Shown: piece after piece, positions 1 to 7,196 of the stretch
Position numbering within the stretch: the stretch's first letter is position 1
How the letters are laid out: each line of letters begins with the position of its first letter
Assembly (NCBI GenBank): GCA_947485035.1
Contig: CANKQN010000036.1
Coordinates: 1-8,540 of the forward strand
Direction: 5' to 3'
Length of the DNA: 8,540 bases
Source: Rickettsiales bacterium
GTDB lineage: Bacteria; Pseudomonadota; Alphaproteobacteria; Rickettsiales; Deianiraeaceae
Made by a program: the position numbers and the translations under genes
The notes under the pieces: generated by a model
What the model saw: only the letters and a program-made list of their open reading frames with translations
What the model was told of the DNA's origin: nothing
Databases searched by the model: none

Positions 1-844
1 CACAAAGGTAGAAAATCCAACCACCTGTGAAAAAATTAGATGTTAGATGTTGGATATATTGTGTGCCAAATGTGTATATCACAATTTTGAGGATTATTAT
101 TGAACCAGATTTCACCGCAGCAACTGAATGAAGCAAGCTGCTGACGGGCGTTGGTGCAATTGTTGTGCGGATAATCCAGCTGTGAAATGGGATTATACAG
201 TTCTTTGAAACGCCAAATATGAAAAGCATCAAAATTATTGCACCAAGTGTGTCGTTTTCTAAACTTTGAAGCAAACTGTTGTGCGTAAATGCAACATTTC
301 CCGTGTAATTCCACACAAGAAAAACCGCCGGAATGAAAAATAAAAGCGTTGTTCAAAGGTGTGTGATAACATAAAGATTCCTTGTGCGAATTGCCTCTTT
401 TGTTCCATTTTGGGTTATCAGCGGTGCTGTTATTAGTGTCAATAATGTAGAAAAAATTATCACCGTAATTAAATCGCCTGCGTAACATATTCCAAAAACC
501 GCAAAAATTGAGAGGGAAAGATGCTTGAAAAAATCGTTAATTTTATGCTTATGCACGCTTAAAGTTGTGTAGGAATACGAATATAAATTGGTTAAAATCC
601 ACACAATATTCACCAATATCCCAAAAATATAAGCATAGATATCGCACATAAAGTTCAGCTTAATTATGCCAAAGTCTATGAAGTAAATATCAGAAGATAT
701 TGGAAGTTTTATGCTAATTATTAAACTTGTGATTGAAATCAGGCAAATTACCCCTTCGTGAATTTTTTTGTGCTTGCGTGCAAACATTCCGGTTATTATC
801 TCAATAAACGGCAAAAACATTAACAGAGATATGTAAGCGTTCAT
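1..844 (-). pseudogene. NuoM/MrpD-like proton-conducting membrane subunit, interrupted by in-frame TGA, partial at left edge
   Basis: Hydrophobic protein of the complex I/Mrp antiporter family, whose members carry protons or sodium across the inner membrane. The ATG at 842-844 opens 163 codons. Codon 164 is TGA (353-355), and the same frame then runs on for 117 codons to the window edge without another stop. The part after the TGA is the most recognisable: a helix with Lys214 in VSKNCIIPFHSW, then APTPVSSLLH (His239) and AVKSG (Lys245), the family's buried Lys/His relay. Before the TGA, the GDL at 123-125 marks the helix that normally carries an essential Glu, but Thr133 sits there. The gene starts 13 bases after eptA and is not next to other mrp or nuo genes on its upstream side. 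Subunit D of a Mrp-type antiporter is my best guess; NuoM/NuoN or a hydrogenase-type subunit is possible. I call it a pseudogene, though readthrough or a base-call error is not excluded. Confidence 0.75.
353..355 (-). other. In-frame TGA inside the MrpD-like gene
   Basis: The codon lies between THL and TTLLFF in a predicted membrane helix, at a position where relatives usually have a hydrophobic or small residue. One base change from TTA (Leu), GGA (Gly) or TGG (Trp) would create it. The same frame continues with family-specific motifs, so this is a point nonsense change and not a frameshift. Confidence 0.85.
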
Positions 845-857
845 GCGGTGAAATTAA

Positions 858-2441
858 TTATATTTTATCATTCATAACATCAAGCTTTGCATCATATAGT
901 TCCGTTTCAACATTGAATATTCCAAGCACCGTGTGGAAAAGATTTTGGTGGGAATGCTGTGCCTCACCATGAATTTTAACATTTTGGTTTGACCATAATA
1001 TAAACGGAATTTGCTTTTGGAAATCTGGGGCAACTTTATATGGAAATCCGTGCAGATACATACCATTTTCACCAAGAGACTCCCCGTGATCAGAAATATA
1101 AATGACATAAGCGGGTCGTTTTTGTGCCTTTGCAAGTGTGATTGCACTGTGAATTATGTAGTCTGTGTAAAGAATTGTGTTGTCGTAGGCGTTGATAATT
1201 TCCTCTTGCGAACATTCTGCAACATTTGGGTTATCGCATACTGGTGTGAATTTTTCAAATTCCGCACTGTATCGCTTGTTATATCGTGGACCATGACTTC
1301 CATTTTGATGAAGAACAACCATTGTTGGTGCATTTTTATGCTTACCAAGATAACCTTCAAGACCATCAAGCAAAATGCCGTCAATACATTGTCCATCTTT
1401 GCAATACTTTGGATTATCCAAAACCTGCGTTTTGCTCGATTCAACGCCGTCACAAGTTCCCTTGCACCCGCCAAAGTTGTTATCTTTATAAAGAACATTC
1501 ACCCCAAGGCGTTGCATAAACGCAGGGAAAAATTCATAATTTTCATTATTTGAAAGGAAATTGCTACGAGATAAATGCGAAAACATGCAAGGCAACGAAA
1601 CGGCGGTTGAAGTTCCGCACGATGTTGTGTTTGACAGTGTGTATATTTTTTCTTTTTCAAGTAATGGGTTTGTTTTGCGTGGGTAATCATACACTGAAAA
1701 ATTGGCAACTCGTGCAGTTTCCCCAACAATAATAATTAAAAGCGTGTTTTGAGTTTTATCGAATTTGGCGTCCAGTGCAATTTGTTGAAGTGGTTTTTGC
1801 TTGCGAATAGCTCTTTTAACCGCTTTCACACTTGAAATGATATAATTTGATGGCACAAGATAGTTGAATATTTCGTCATTTGCACGAGTAAATAATGCAA
1901 TCTTTCTGTATTGGGCAACCACAAGAATGATTGCAAAGGCAAGCAGTGCAATTGATATTCCGAAATTTTTTAAAAATCCAATAATTAGTGAACGGTCTTT
2001 TTTAATTTTTACTTTAAATAAAACAAATGCCGGCAAAATTCCAAGGAAGATTATATAAAGCATAAGTTTAATGCTGAATAAATCTGACGCTTCTTGAACA
2101 TCGGTTTTAAAAATGTTGACAATCATATCGCGATCGAATGGTGTGTTATATGCGTTTATGAAATAGGCAACAGATGAACTTAACATGACAAGTAAAATTG
2201 CGATGAATTTAATTGCCCTGTGAATCATAAGAATACTCATCATAAGGAATGATAGCACAAAAATGGCGATGAAGTATGTTGCAATGAAGAAAACATCGCT
2301 CACATTTACAATATCGTTTGCCATAAGAATTTTTCCAACAAATGCCTTGTTGTAAATTATAAGCGTAAAAAATGCGTATATTGCAATGAATGTGTTTCGT
2401 GAAATTGGTGGAATTTTATCGAGAATTTTCAGGATTTTCAT
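858..2441 (-). CDS. eptA: Lipid A phosphoethanolamine transferase, EptA/MCR family
   Basis: Inner-membrane enzyme that transfers phosphoethanolamine from phosphatidylethanolamine to lipid A on the periplasmic face, lowering surface charge and giving resistance to cationic peptides such as polymyxin. The 527 residues match the family length. About five membrane helices fill residues 15-180, followed by a periplasmic alkaline-phosphatase-like domain. Visible catalytic residues are Glu241 in VGETAR (zinc), the nucleophile Thr279 in SCGTSTA, His383 in NGSHGP, Asp451-His452 in SDHGES and His464 in LHGFPY. Eight cysteines, all in the periplasmic domain, fall into likely disulfide pairs 275/285, 326/330, 347/352 and 402/410. 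The ATG overlaps the stop of the upstream lipid kinase as ATGA, suggesting translational coupling. No Shine-Dalgarno sequence is seen. It ends in TAA. The lipid A acceptor is inferred from the family; another glycan acceptor is possible. Confidence 0.93.
   Translation of the reverse strand: MKILKILDKIPPISRNTFIAIYAFFTLIIYNKAFVGKILMANDIVNVSDVFFIATYFIAIFVLSFLMMSILMIHRAIKFIAILLVMLSSSVAYFINAYNTPFDRDMIVNIFKTDVQEASDLFSIKLMLYIIFLGILPAFVLFKVKIKKDRSLIIGFLKNFGISIALLAFAIILVVAQYRKIALFTRANDEIFNYLVPSNYIISSVKAVKRAIRKQKPLQQIALDAKFDKTQNTLLIIIVGETARVANFSVYDYPRKTNPLLEKEKIYTLSNTTSCGTSTAVSLPCMFSHLSRSNFLSNNENYEFFPAFMQRLGVNVLYKDNNFGGCKGTCDGVESSKTQVLDNPKYCKDGQCIDGILLDGLEGYLGKHKNAPTMVVLHQNGSHGPRYNKRYSAEFEKFTPVCDNPNVAECSQEEIINAYDNTILYTDYIIHSAITLAKAQKRPAYVIYISDHGESLGENGMYLHGFPYKVAPDFQKQIPFILWSNQNVKIHGEAQHSHQNLFHTVLGIFNVETELYDAKLDVMNDKI
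2438..2441 (-). promoter_or_regulatory. ATGA stop/start overlap (translational coupling)
   Basis: The TGA stop of the lipid kinase (2438-2440) shares two bases with the eptA ATG (2439-2441). No ribosome binding site precedes the eptA start, so termination-reinitiation is the likely way in. The overlap also argues that TGA is read as stop here, because the kinase ends at the usual C-terminus of its family. Confidence 0.7.
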
Positions 2442-3034
2442 ATTACGCAGTATAAAATTGTTGCACAGGCGAGTGGTATTGAAAAGTTGTCGTCAATTTT
2501 CATTTTTTGAGAGACAACCTCCACCAATGCAAGTAATGTTGAAATTAGTGCGATGCAAATAATTGAAAGTTCACCAAATGTAATGTTGATTATGCAAAAA
2601 CACGAAATTGCAAAGGCAAGAAAGCCTTCTGTGCTTTTTTTGAGTGAGGCAAAAATGTTTTGCTTAAAAAATTTTCCACCAAATGATATTCCAACAATTG
2701 ATGCAAGGGTGTCTGACACAACCAACACGCACATTGATGTTATTGCCAGTCTTTTTTCAAAAAGAATTATTGTGAGCAAAATTCCTGCCATGAAGTATGT
2801 TGCTCCAAGTCTTGCTGTCATTTCTTTTGAACGAAGTGTGAATGCGAAAATTTTGCAAAAGAATTTGTTGAAAAAATGCATTTTACGCAAAACTTCCGTT
2901 ACAATCAGCAGAAGGGATATTGTGGAAACTATTGTGATAATTTGTGATTTTTCAAGAAAATTAGCATAAAGCAGTGGATATATCAACGACGACAAGTGAA
3001 TAACTTTTCGCCAAATTTCTTGCTTGGTAATCAT
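2438..3034 (-). CDS. Diacylglycerol/polyprenol kinase, Sec59/Dgk1/VTE5-type
   Basis: Integral membrane protein of 198 residues in the CTP-dependent lipid kinase family related to phosphatidate cytidylyltransferases. Known members phosphorylate diacylglycerol, dolichol or phytol. Family marks visible: RKVIH near residue 9, E47/R50, LGATYFMAG at 76-84, the SDTLASIVG signature at 107-115, KSTEG at 133-137, a late Glu172 and DDNFSIPL at 181-188. About six hydrophobic segments are seen. The ATG at 3032-3034 is the natural start, since RKVIH begins soon after it as in relatives. It lies 69 bases downstream of glmS and overlaps eptA by four bases. Because EptA releases diacylglycerol, I infer that diacylglycerol is the substrate here, doing the job DgkA does elsewhere. 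A polyprenol or other isoprenoid alcohol remains possible. The stop is TGA, the only TGA stop in the window. Confidence 0.82.
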   Translation of the reverse strand: MITKQEIWRKVIHLSSLIYPLLYANFLEKSQIITIVSTISLLLIVTEVLRKMHFFNKFFCKIFAFTLRSKEMTARLGATYFMAGILLTIILFEKRLAITSMCVLVVSDTLASIVGISFGGKFFKQNIFASLKKSTEGFLAFAISCFCIINITFGELSIICIALISTLLALVEVVSQKMKIDDNFSIPLACATILYCVI

Positions 3035-3103
3035 GGTGTATAATGCAAATTTTCTTGTTTTTTCACTAAAACATAAAAATTAATAAACAAGGAATCTTTT
3101 CCC

Positions 3104-4906
3104 CTACTCAACCGTAACAGATTTTGCCAAGTTGCGTGGTTTATCAATATCATTGCCAAGTTTTTGTGCTGTGTAATAGCTTAAAAGCTGAACAACAATT
3201 GTGAGCAAGATTGGATATGTATGAACGAAATTTTTCGCTTGTGGAATTGATATTGACGAATTTGCGTCGTCTGAAATTGTGATAACAATTCCATTTCGTG
3301 AGGCAATTTCTTCATTTGATGATAGTGTTTTTTGAAACAAATTTTGAGTGTGCATCAGAGAAATAACCACGGTTGCGTCGTCAACAATGGCAATTGGTCC
3401 GTGTTTAAATTCGCCAGATGCAATGGCTTGCACGAGTAAATACGATAATTCCGAAAGTTTCAGAGAACCTTCACAAGCGATTGGATAAAGGAAGGTTCTG
3501 CCTGTGTATACAACTTTTTTTGCGGAGATAATCTGCGAAACGGCATCGTGAATTTGTTTTTCAACAACTTGGCTTTCAAGCACATGGGCAATTATTGATG
3601 GAATTTGTTCCAATTCGGCAATGATTTCGCTGGATTTTTCCGAATTTTGTGCGGCAAGAAGATAGAAAATCACTGCTTGAGCAATAAAATTCTTGGTGGA
3701 TGCTACTCCAATTTCAGGTCCCGCAAGGCATTCCAAGATGTAATCCGATTTTTGTGCCATTGTTGACTGCGTGTAATTCAAAATTGAAAGAATTTTTGAA
3801 CAATTGGTTTTATTTTTCTGAACGCATTCAAGTGCAGCAATGGTATCGGCAGTTTCACCAGACTGCGAAGCAAAAATGTATAGCGTTTTTTTTGGAAAAA
3901 GCTGCCTCCTGTTATGAAATTCGGAAGATATTTCGACCGTGACAGGAATTTGCGAATAAGCTTCAATCGTGTACTTTCCAAGACAACCCGCAAAATAAGA
4001 AGTTCCACATGCAATTATGGAAATATTATCAAAATTCTTAATTTCGGGAATATTCATTTCAATTTTGCCGTTTTTCACATTATGATTCAGCAAAGTTGAA
4101 ACAACTGTTGATTGTTCAAAAATCTCCTTCATCATGAAGGTTTCAAAAAGACCTTTGTCAATTTTAATTTCCTCAATGTTGCGAGTAATTATTTCTTTTG
4201 AAATTTCAGTGCTATTGTTGTTGAAAAAGTTGACGCTAGTTTTTGTAATAATTGCGTATTCGTGGTCACCTAATACTGAAAATTGGTTGGTTTTGTGTGA
4301 AATTGCGTTGAAATCACTTGCAATTGCATTACCGTTTTCCATGAATCCAACCACCATTGGCGAACCTGATGAGCGAAAAACATAGAGGTTTTCGTCGCCG
4401 TTAATCATAAATGCAACAGCATATTTTCCGTATAATTTTGCGAAAGCTTGCAGAATTGCCTCATGCGGTGTGTGATTTTTTAGTTCACGATTCAAAAAAT
4501 GAGCAATAACCTCTGTATCCGTAGCACTTTTGAATTCATATCCTTGAGATATAAGTTCCGCTTTTATTTCTTGATAATTTTCAATAATTCCATTGTGAAC
4601 AAGAAAAATGTTTTCTGAATAATGCGGGTGTGCGTTTTCAGATGTAGGCTTGCCGTGGGTTGCCCATCGTGTGTGAGCAATCGCCATTGATGGAAATTTT
4701 TGATCTTGCGATTTTGCGATAGAATGTTGGCAAATTGCTTCAAGATCACTAACTCGTCCTGATGTCTTTTTTACAAGAATTTCGCCATTTTGTGTGAATG
4801 CGATGCCTGCGGAATCGTAGCCTCTGTATTCAAGTAAATGCAACGATTTTAATGATAATTCAAGGGCATTACTACCTTTTAAGTTGAAACCGACAACTCC
4901 ACACAT
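3104..4906 (-). CDS. glmS: Glutamine--fructose-6-phosphate aminotransferase (isomerizing)
   Basis: Cytosolic enzyme that makes glucosamine-6-phosphate from fructose-6-phosphate and glutamine, the first step toward UDP-GlcNAc, peptidoglycan and lipid A. The 600 residues match the usual length. Cys2, exposed after Met removal, is the glutaminase nucleophile in MCGVVG, followed by YRGYDSAG, HTRWATHG and HNGIIENY. Two sugar-isomerase domains follow: ACGTSYFAG at 299-307 and SQSGETADT at 347-355 in the first, then EGSLKLSELSY at 479-489 and EFKHGP at 499-504 in the second. The C-terminus DKPRNLAKSVTVE is canonical. Lys483, Glu486, His502 and Lys595 correspond to the isomerase catalytic residues. 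It is probably the first gene of a glmS, lipid kinase, eptA run. No glmS ribozyme is visible upstream. A CTTGAC box lies 53 nt before the start codon. The stop is TAG. Confidence 0.97.
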   Translation of the reverse strand: MCGVVGFNLKGSNALELSLKSLHLLEYRGYDSAGIAFTQNGEILVKKTSGRVSDLEAICQHSIAKSQDQKFPSMAIAHTRWATHGKPTSENAHPHYSENIFLVHNGIIENYQEIKAELISQGYEFKSATDTEVIAHFLNRELKNHTPHEAILQAFAKLYGKYAVAFMINGDENLYVFRSSGSPMVVGFMENGNAIASDFNAISHKTNQFSVLGDHEYAIITKTSVNFFNNNSTEISKEIITRNIEEIKIDKGLFETFMMKEIFEQSTVVSTLLNHNVKNGKIEMNIPEIKNFDNISIIACGTSYFAGCLGKYTIEAYSQIPVTVEISSEFHNRRQLFPKKTLYIFASQSGETADTIAALECVQKNKTNCSKILSILNYTQSTMAQKSDYILECLAGPEIGVASTKNFIAQAVIFYLLAAQNSEKSSEIIAELEQIPSIIAHVLESQVVEKQIHDAVSQIISAKKVVYTGRTFLYPIACEGSLKLSELSYLLVQAIASGEFKHGPIAIVDDATVVISLMHTQNLFQKTLSSNEEIASRNGIVITISDDANSSISIPQAKNFVHTYPILLTIVVQLLSYYTAQKLGNDIDKPRNLAKSVTVE

Positions 4907-4953
4907 GTTCTTGTTTAAATAACTGTGCTATTCCTTGTGAAATATTTTTCTTA

Positions 4954-4960
4954 AGTCAAG
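4954..4960 (-). promoter_or_regulatory. Putative glmS promoter -35 box (CTTGACT)
   Basis: The minus strand reads CTTGACT here, the -35 core typical of alphaproteobacterial housekeeping promoters. It begins 53 nt (counting from TTGAC) before the glmS ATG, which would place transcription start about 18 nt before the gene. No strong -10 hexamer is visible, so the call rests on the -35 and the spacing shared with two other genes. Confidence 0.5.
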
Positions 4961-4983
4961 AAAATTCATTGTTAATAAAAAAA

Positions 4984-4990
4984 CTTGACA
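4984..4990 (+). promoter_or_regulatory. Putative promoter -35 box (CTTGACA) of the EF-hand gene
   Basis: The plus strand carries a perfect TTGACA preceded by C, 55 nt before the ATG at 5040. The expected -10 area is a T-rich run followed by AT-rich sequence to the start, with no clear TATAAT. It is divergent from, and about 25 bases away from, the glmS box, so both genes may be influenced by one regulator bound between them. The rest of 4907-5039 shows no hairpin or gene. Confidence 0.5.
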
Positions 4991-5039
4991 ACTGAAATTT
5001 GCGGTTGGTTTTTTTATTTAATATTTAATACATAAATTT

Positions 5040-5408
5040 ATGTCTATTTTCAAAATTGCTGCTATTTGCACGCTTTTAACTTCTGTTGCATTTGCTGATG
5101 AACACGAAGGTCACGGCGACCGTCCTGATAAATCTGAAATGAAAAAAGCTTTGGAAGCATCATTGAAAGCCGCTGATAGCGACAACAACGGCGAATTAAA
5201 CCTTCAAGAATTCAAAGCATTTCATGCTGATATGCAAAAAATAAAAGAATTAAGTAAGCCTTCGGACGAACAAAAATTCAAAGAAATTGACGCTGATGGC
5301 AATGGTTCTATTACCAAAGATGAAATGAAAAAACACCGAAAAGAACACAAAAGCAAAAACAAAGATGAAGAAAAATCATCAAATGAATACCGCAAAGACA
5401 AAAAATAA
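5040..5408 (+). CDS. Secreted two-EF-hand calcium-binding protein, lysine-rich tail
   Basis: Small protein of 122 residues. Residues 1-19 form a signal peptide (Lys5, hydrophobic core, AFA before Asp20), so the mature protein is probably periplasmic or exported. The mature N-terminus is acidic and His-rich (DEHEGHGD). Two textbook 12-residue EF-hand loops follow: 46-57, with Asp46, Asp48, Asn50, Gly51, Glu52 and Glu57, and 84-95, with Asp84, Asp86, Asn88, Gly89, Ser90 and Glu95. From residue 96 on the protein is highly charged and lysine-rich, and probably disordered. Calcium binding is inferred from the loops; the physiological role is unknown. It is the only plus-strand gene, transcribed divergently from glmS, and ends just before a strong terminator. 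The ATG start has no Shine-Dalgarno sequence and an AT-only stretch before it. Confidence 0.85.
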   Translation: MSIFKIAAICTLLTSVAFADEHEGHGDRPDKSEMKKALEASLKAADSDNNGELNLQEFKAFHADMQKIKELSKPSDEQKFKEIDADGNGSITKDEMKKHRKEHKSKNKDEEKSSNEYRKDKK

Positions 5409-5415
5409 TCTTCGC

Positions 5416-5444
5416 AAAACCCCTTAAATTTTAAGGGGTTTTTT
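5416..5444. terminator. Bidirectional rho-independent terminator between the EF-hand gene and ilvD
   Basis: Palindrome with core stem CCCCTTAA (5420-5427) and TTAAGGGG (5431-5438), loop ATT, extended by A4/T4 flanks. A run of six T follows on the plus strand; the minus strand gets a T4 tract. It starts 8 bases after the EF-hand stop and lies just past the ilvD stop (5458), so it can end both convergent transcripts. Confidence 0.88.
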
Positions 5445-5457
5445 ATTACAACAAGTT

Positions 5458-7113
5458 CTACTCCGTAAAGGCACCATACCTTGCCGATGACACCAATTTC
5501 GCAAATTTTGCAATTGCTCCTGTGGTAATTTCTGGTTCTTTTGGTTTGAAATTCGCACGGCGAATGCCCTCTTCCTCTTTGGAAATTGCAACTGATAATT
5601 CGCCTTTTTCAGCATCAATTGTAATAATATCTCCATCTTTTAAAAGACCAATCATTCCACCAACATAGGCTTCCGGGGAAATGTGTCCTACGCAAAGTCC
5701 ACGAGTTCCCCCCGAAAACCTGCCGTCAGTTATCAATGCAACTCCTTCAACGCCCTGCCCATAAAGTGCCGCTGTTGTTGAAAGCATTTCTCTCATACCC
5801 GGGCCGCCTTTTGGTCCTTCGTAGCGAATTACGATTACATCTCCAACTTTATGCTTTCGTTCTTTCACGAATTCAAACGCATCTTCTTCGCAGTCGAAAA
5901 CTTTCGCAGGTCCTGTGTGGATAATTGTTTTGCAACCCGCAATTTTCACAATTCCACCGTCTGGTGCTAAATTTCCTTGAAGGGTAACAACGCCGCCTGT
6001 TGGATATATCGGTTTTTGGACAGAATAAATGACATCTTGCTTTTCAGGAAGTTTGACATCAAATACCTCTTCCCCAAGTTTTTTCCCTGTTAAAGTTCCG
6101 CATTCACCCTCGATGAAACCACCGTTTATGAGTTCTTTAATCGCAATTTTTACTCCTCCAATGTTGTATAAATCGTTAGCAACATACTTCCCGCCGGGCT
6201 TGAGGTCTCCAATTAATGGAGTTTTCTTGAAAATTTCACCGACGGCAAAAAGATCAAAATCAATTCCGCATTCGCGTGCCATTGCGGGTAAATGTAATGC
6301 GGCGTTTGTTGAACCACCAGTTGCTGCAACAATTGCGGCCGCGTTTTGGAATGATTTAAGTGTAAGAAAATCGCGTGGTTTAATATCCATTTCAACGGCT
6401 TGCATCAAAATTTCGCCTGCCTTTAAAAGGTTTTTGTCGCGAATATCGTGTAATGCCGAAGGTGGCATGCAAAAATCAATCGGTGAAAGACCAATAGTTT
6501 CCGCAACGCACGCCATTGTGTTTGCCGTGAATTGTCCTCCGCATGAACCTTCCCCCGGGCAGGCAACTTTTTCAAGTTCCGTCAATTCTTCAAGTGAAAT
6601 TTTCCCCGCTTCATATTTTCCAACCGCTTCAAAAACATCTACAACTGTAACGTCCCTGCCTTGGAAACGCCCCGGCATAATTGAACCGCCGTAAATAAAA
6701 AGCGATGGAAGGTTAAGACGAAGCATTGCCATCATAATTCCCGGCTCGGATTTATCACAACCAGCAAGTCCCAAAAGTGCGTCGTAGCAGTGTCCACGCA
6801 TTGTAAGTTCCACTGAATCTGCGATTATTTCACGAGAAACAAGCGAAGATTTCATTCCAGAATGCCCCATGGCGATTCCATCTGTCACGGTGATTGTACA
6901 AAATTCACGGGGAGTTCCCCCGTTGGCAAAAATCCCTTTTTTAGCAACTTCCGCCTGTCTTTTCAAGCCAATGTTACAAGGTGCAGTTTCATTCCAAGAA
7001 GAAACAACTCCAACAAATGGTTGTGCAATTTGAGCCTCCGTTAAACCCATTGCGTAATAATATGAACGGTGAGGTGCCGACTTCACCCCTTTTTTTACTG
7101 TGTCTGATTTCAT
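5458..7113 (-). CDS. ilvD: Dihydroxy-acid dehydratase
   Basis: Cytosolic iron-sulfur enzyme that dehydrates 2,3-dihydroxy-isovalerate and 2,3-dihydroxy-3-methylvalerate to the 2-oxo acids leading to valine, leucine, isoleucine and pantothenate. The 551 residues are full length. The start fits the family (KKGV, then APHRS near residues 13-17). Cys46, Cys119 (GCDKSEPG) and Cys191 ([15 protein letters not shown]) are the three cluster ligands expected for the [2Fe-2S] branch. Also present are YGGSIMPG at 141-148, AATGGSTNA at 263-271, [13 protein letters not shown] at 431-443 and the active-site [11 protein letters not shown] at 462-472. Homologous sugar-acid dehydratases share these motifs, but overall likeness favours IlvD. 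It stands without other ilv genes, with its own CTTGAC box upstream and the shared terminator downstream. The stop is TAG. No Shine-Dalgarno sequence is seen. Confidence 0.96.
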   Translation of the reverse strand: MKSDTVKKGVKSAPHRSYYYAMGLTEAQIAQPFVGVVSSWNETAPCNIGLKRQAEVAKKGIFANGGTPREFCTITVTDGIAMGHSGMKSSLVSREIIADSVELTMRGHCYDALLGLAGCDKSEPGIMMAMLRLNLPSLFIYGGSIMPGRFQGRDVTVVDVFEAVGKYEAGKISLEELTELEKVACPGEGSCGGQFTANTMACVAETIGLSPIDFCMPPSALHDIRDKNLLKAGEILMQAVEMDIKPRDFLTLKSFQNAAAIVAATGGSTNAALHLPAMARECGIDFDLFAVGEIFKKTPLIGDLKPGGKYVANDLYNIGGVKIAIKELINGGFIEGECGTLTGKKLGEEVFDVKLPEKQDVIYSVQKPIYPTGGVVTLQGNLAPDGGIVKIAGCKTIIHTGPAKVFDCEEDAFEFVKERKHKVGDVIVIRYEGPKGGPGMREMLSTTAALYGQGVEGVALITDGRFSGGTRGLCVGHISPEAYVGGMIGLLKDGDIITIDAEKGELSVAISKEEEGIRRANFKPKEPEITTGAIAKFAKLVSSARYGAFTE

Positions 7114-7159
7114 TTTTTTTAATCACTATTTCACAGTAAAAAATGAGTGTGAGTTTTAA

Positions 7160-7166
7160 AGTCAAG
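7160..7166 (-). promoter_or_regulatory. Putative ilvD promoter -35 box (CTTGACT)
   Basis: The minus strand reads CTTGACT in the 83-base gap between the ATPase gene and ilvD, 52 nt before the ilvD ATG. The spacing matches the boxes before glmS and the EF-hand gene. The -10 region is only T-rich (TTTTTAC). No leader peptide or attenuator fits in this gap, and no terminator hairpin for the upstream ATPase gene is visible. Confidence 0.5.
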
Positions 7167-7196
7167 GGAAATGTGTTATATATTCTTTTAGGTGGG

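Noticed and set aside
36..488. Open frame of 150 codons on the minus strand
   Set aside because: It is an out-of-frame shadow of the MrpD-like gene. It is rich in Cys, His and Asn with no family motifs, while the other frame gives the conserved membrane protein.
373..3099. 13-base sequence AAAGATTCCTTGT at 373-385 repeated inverted at 3087-3099
   Set aside because: About one such match is expected by chance in an AT-rich window of this size. One copy is inside a coding region and no mobile-element features flank them.
4907..5039. glmS ribozyme or riboswitch upstream of glmS
   Set aside because: The leader inferred from the promoter box is only about 18 nt, and no paired core can be drawn in the gap.
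6029..6694. Plus-strand open frame of 221 codons inside ilvD
   Set aside because: It lies opposite a fully conserved ilvD and its translation is Ser/Pro-rich low-complexity sequence, as expected of an antisense shadow.
5458..7113. Locally higher G+C in ilvD as a sign of gene transfer
   Set aside because: Some 60-base stretches reach about 47-48% (for example 6301-6360), but others in the same gene are near 32% (5581-5640). Gly/Ala/Pro-rich conserved motifs explain the rise.
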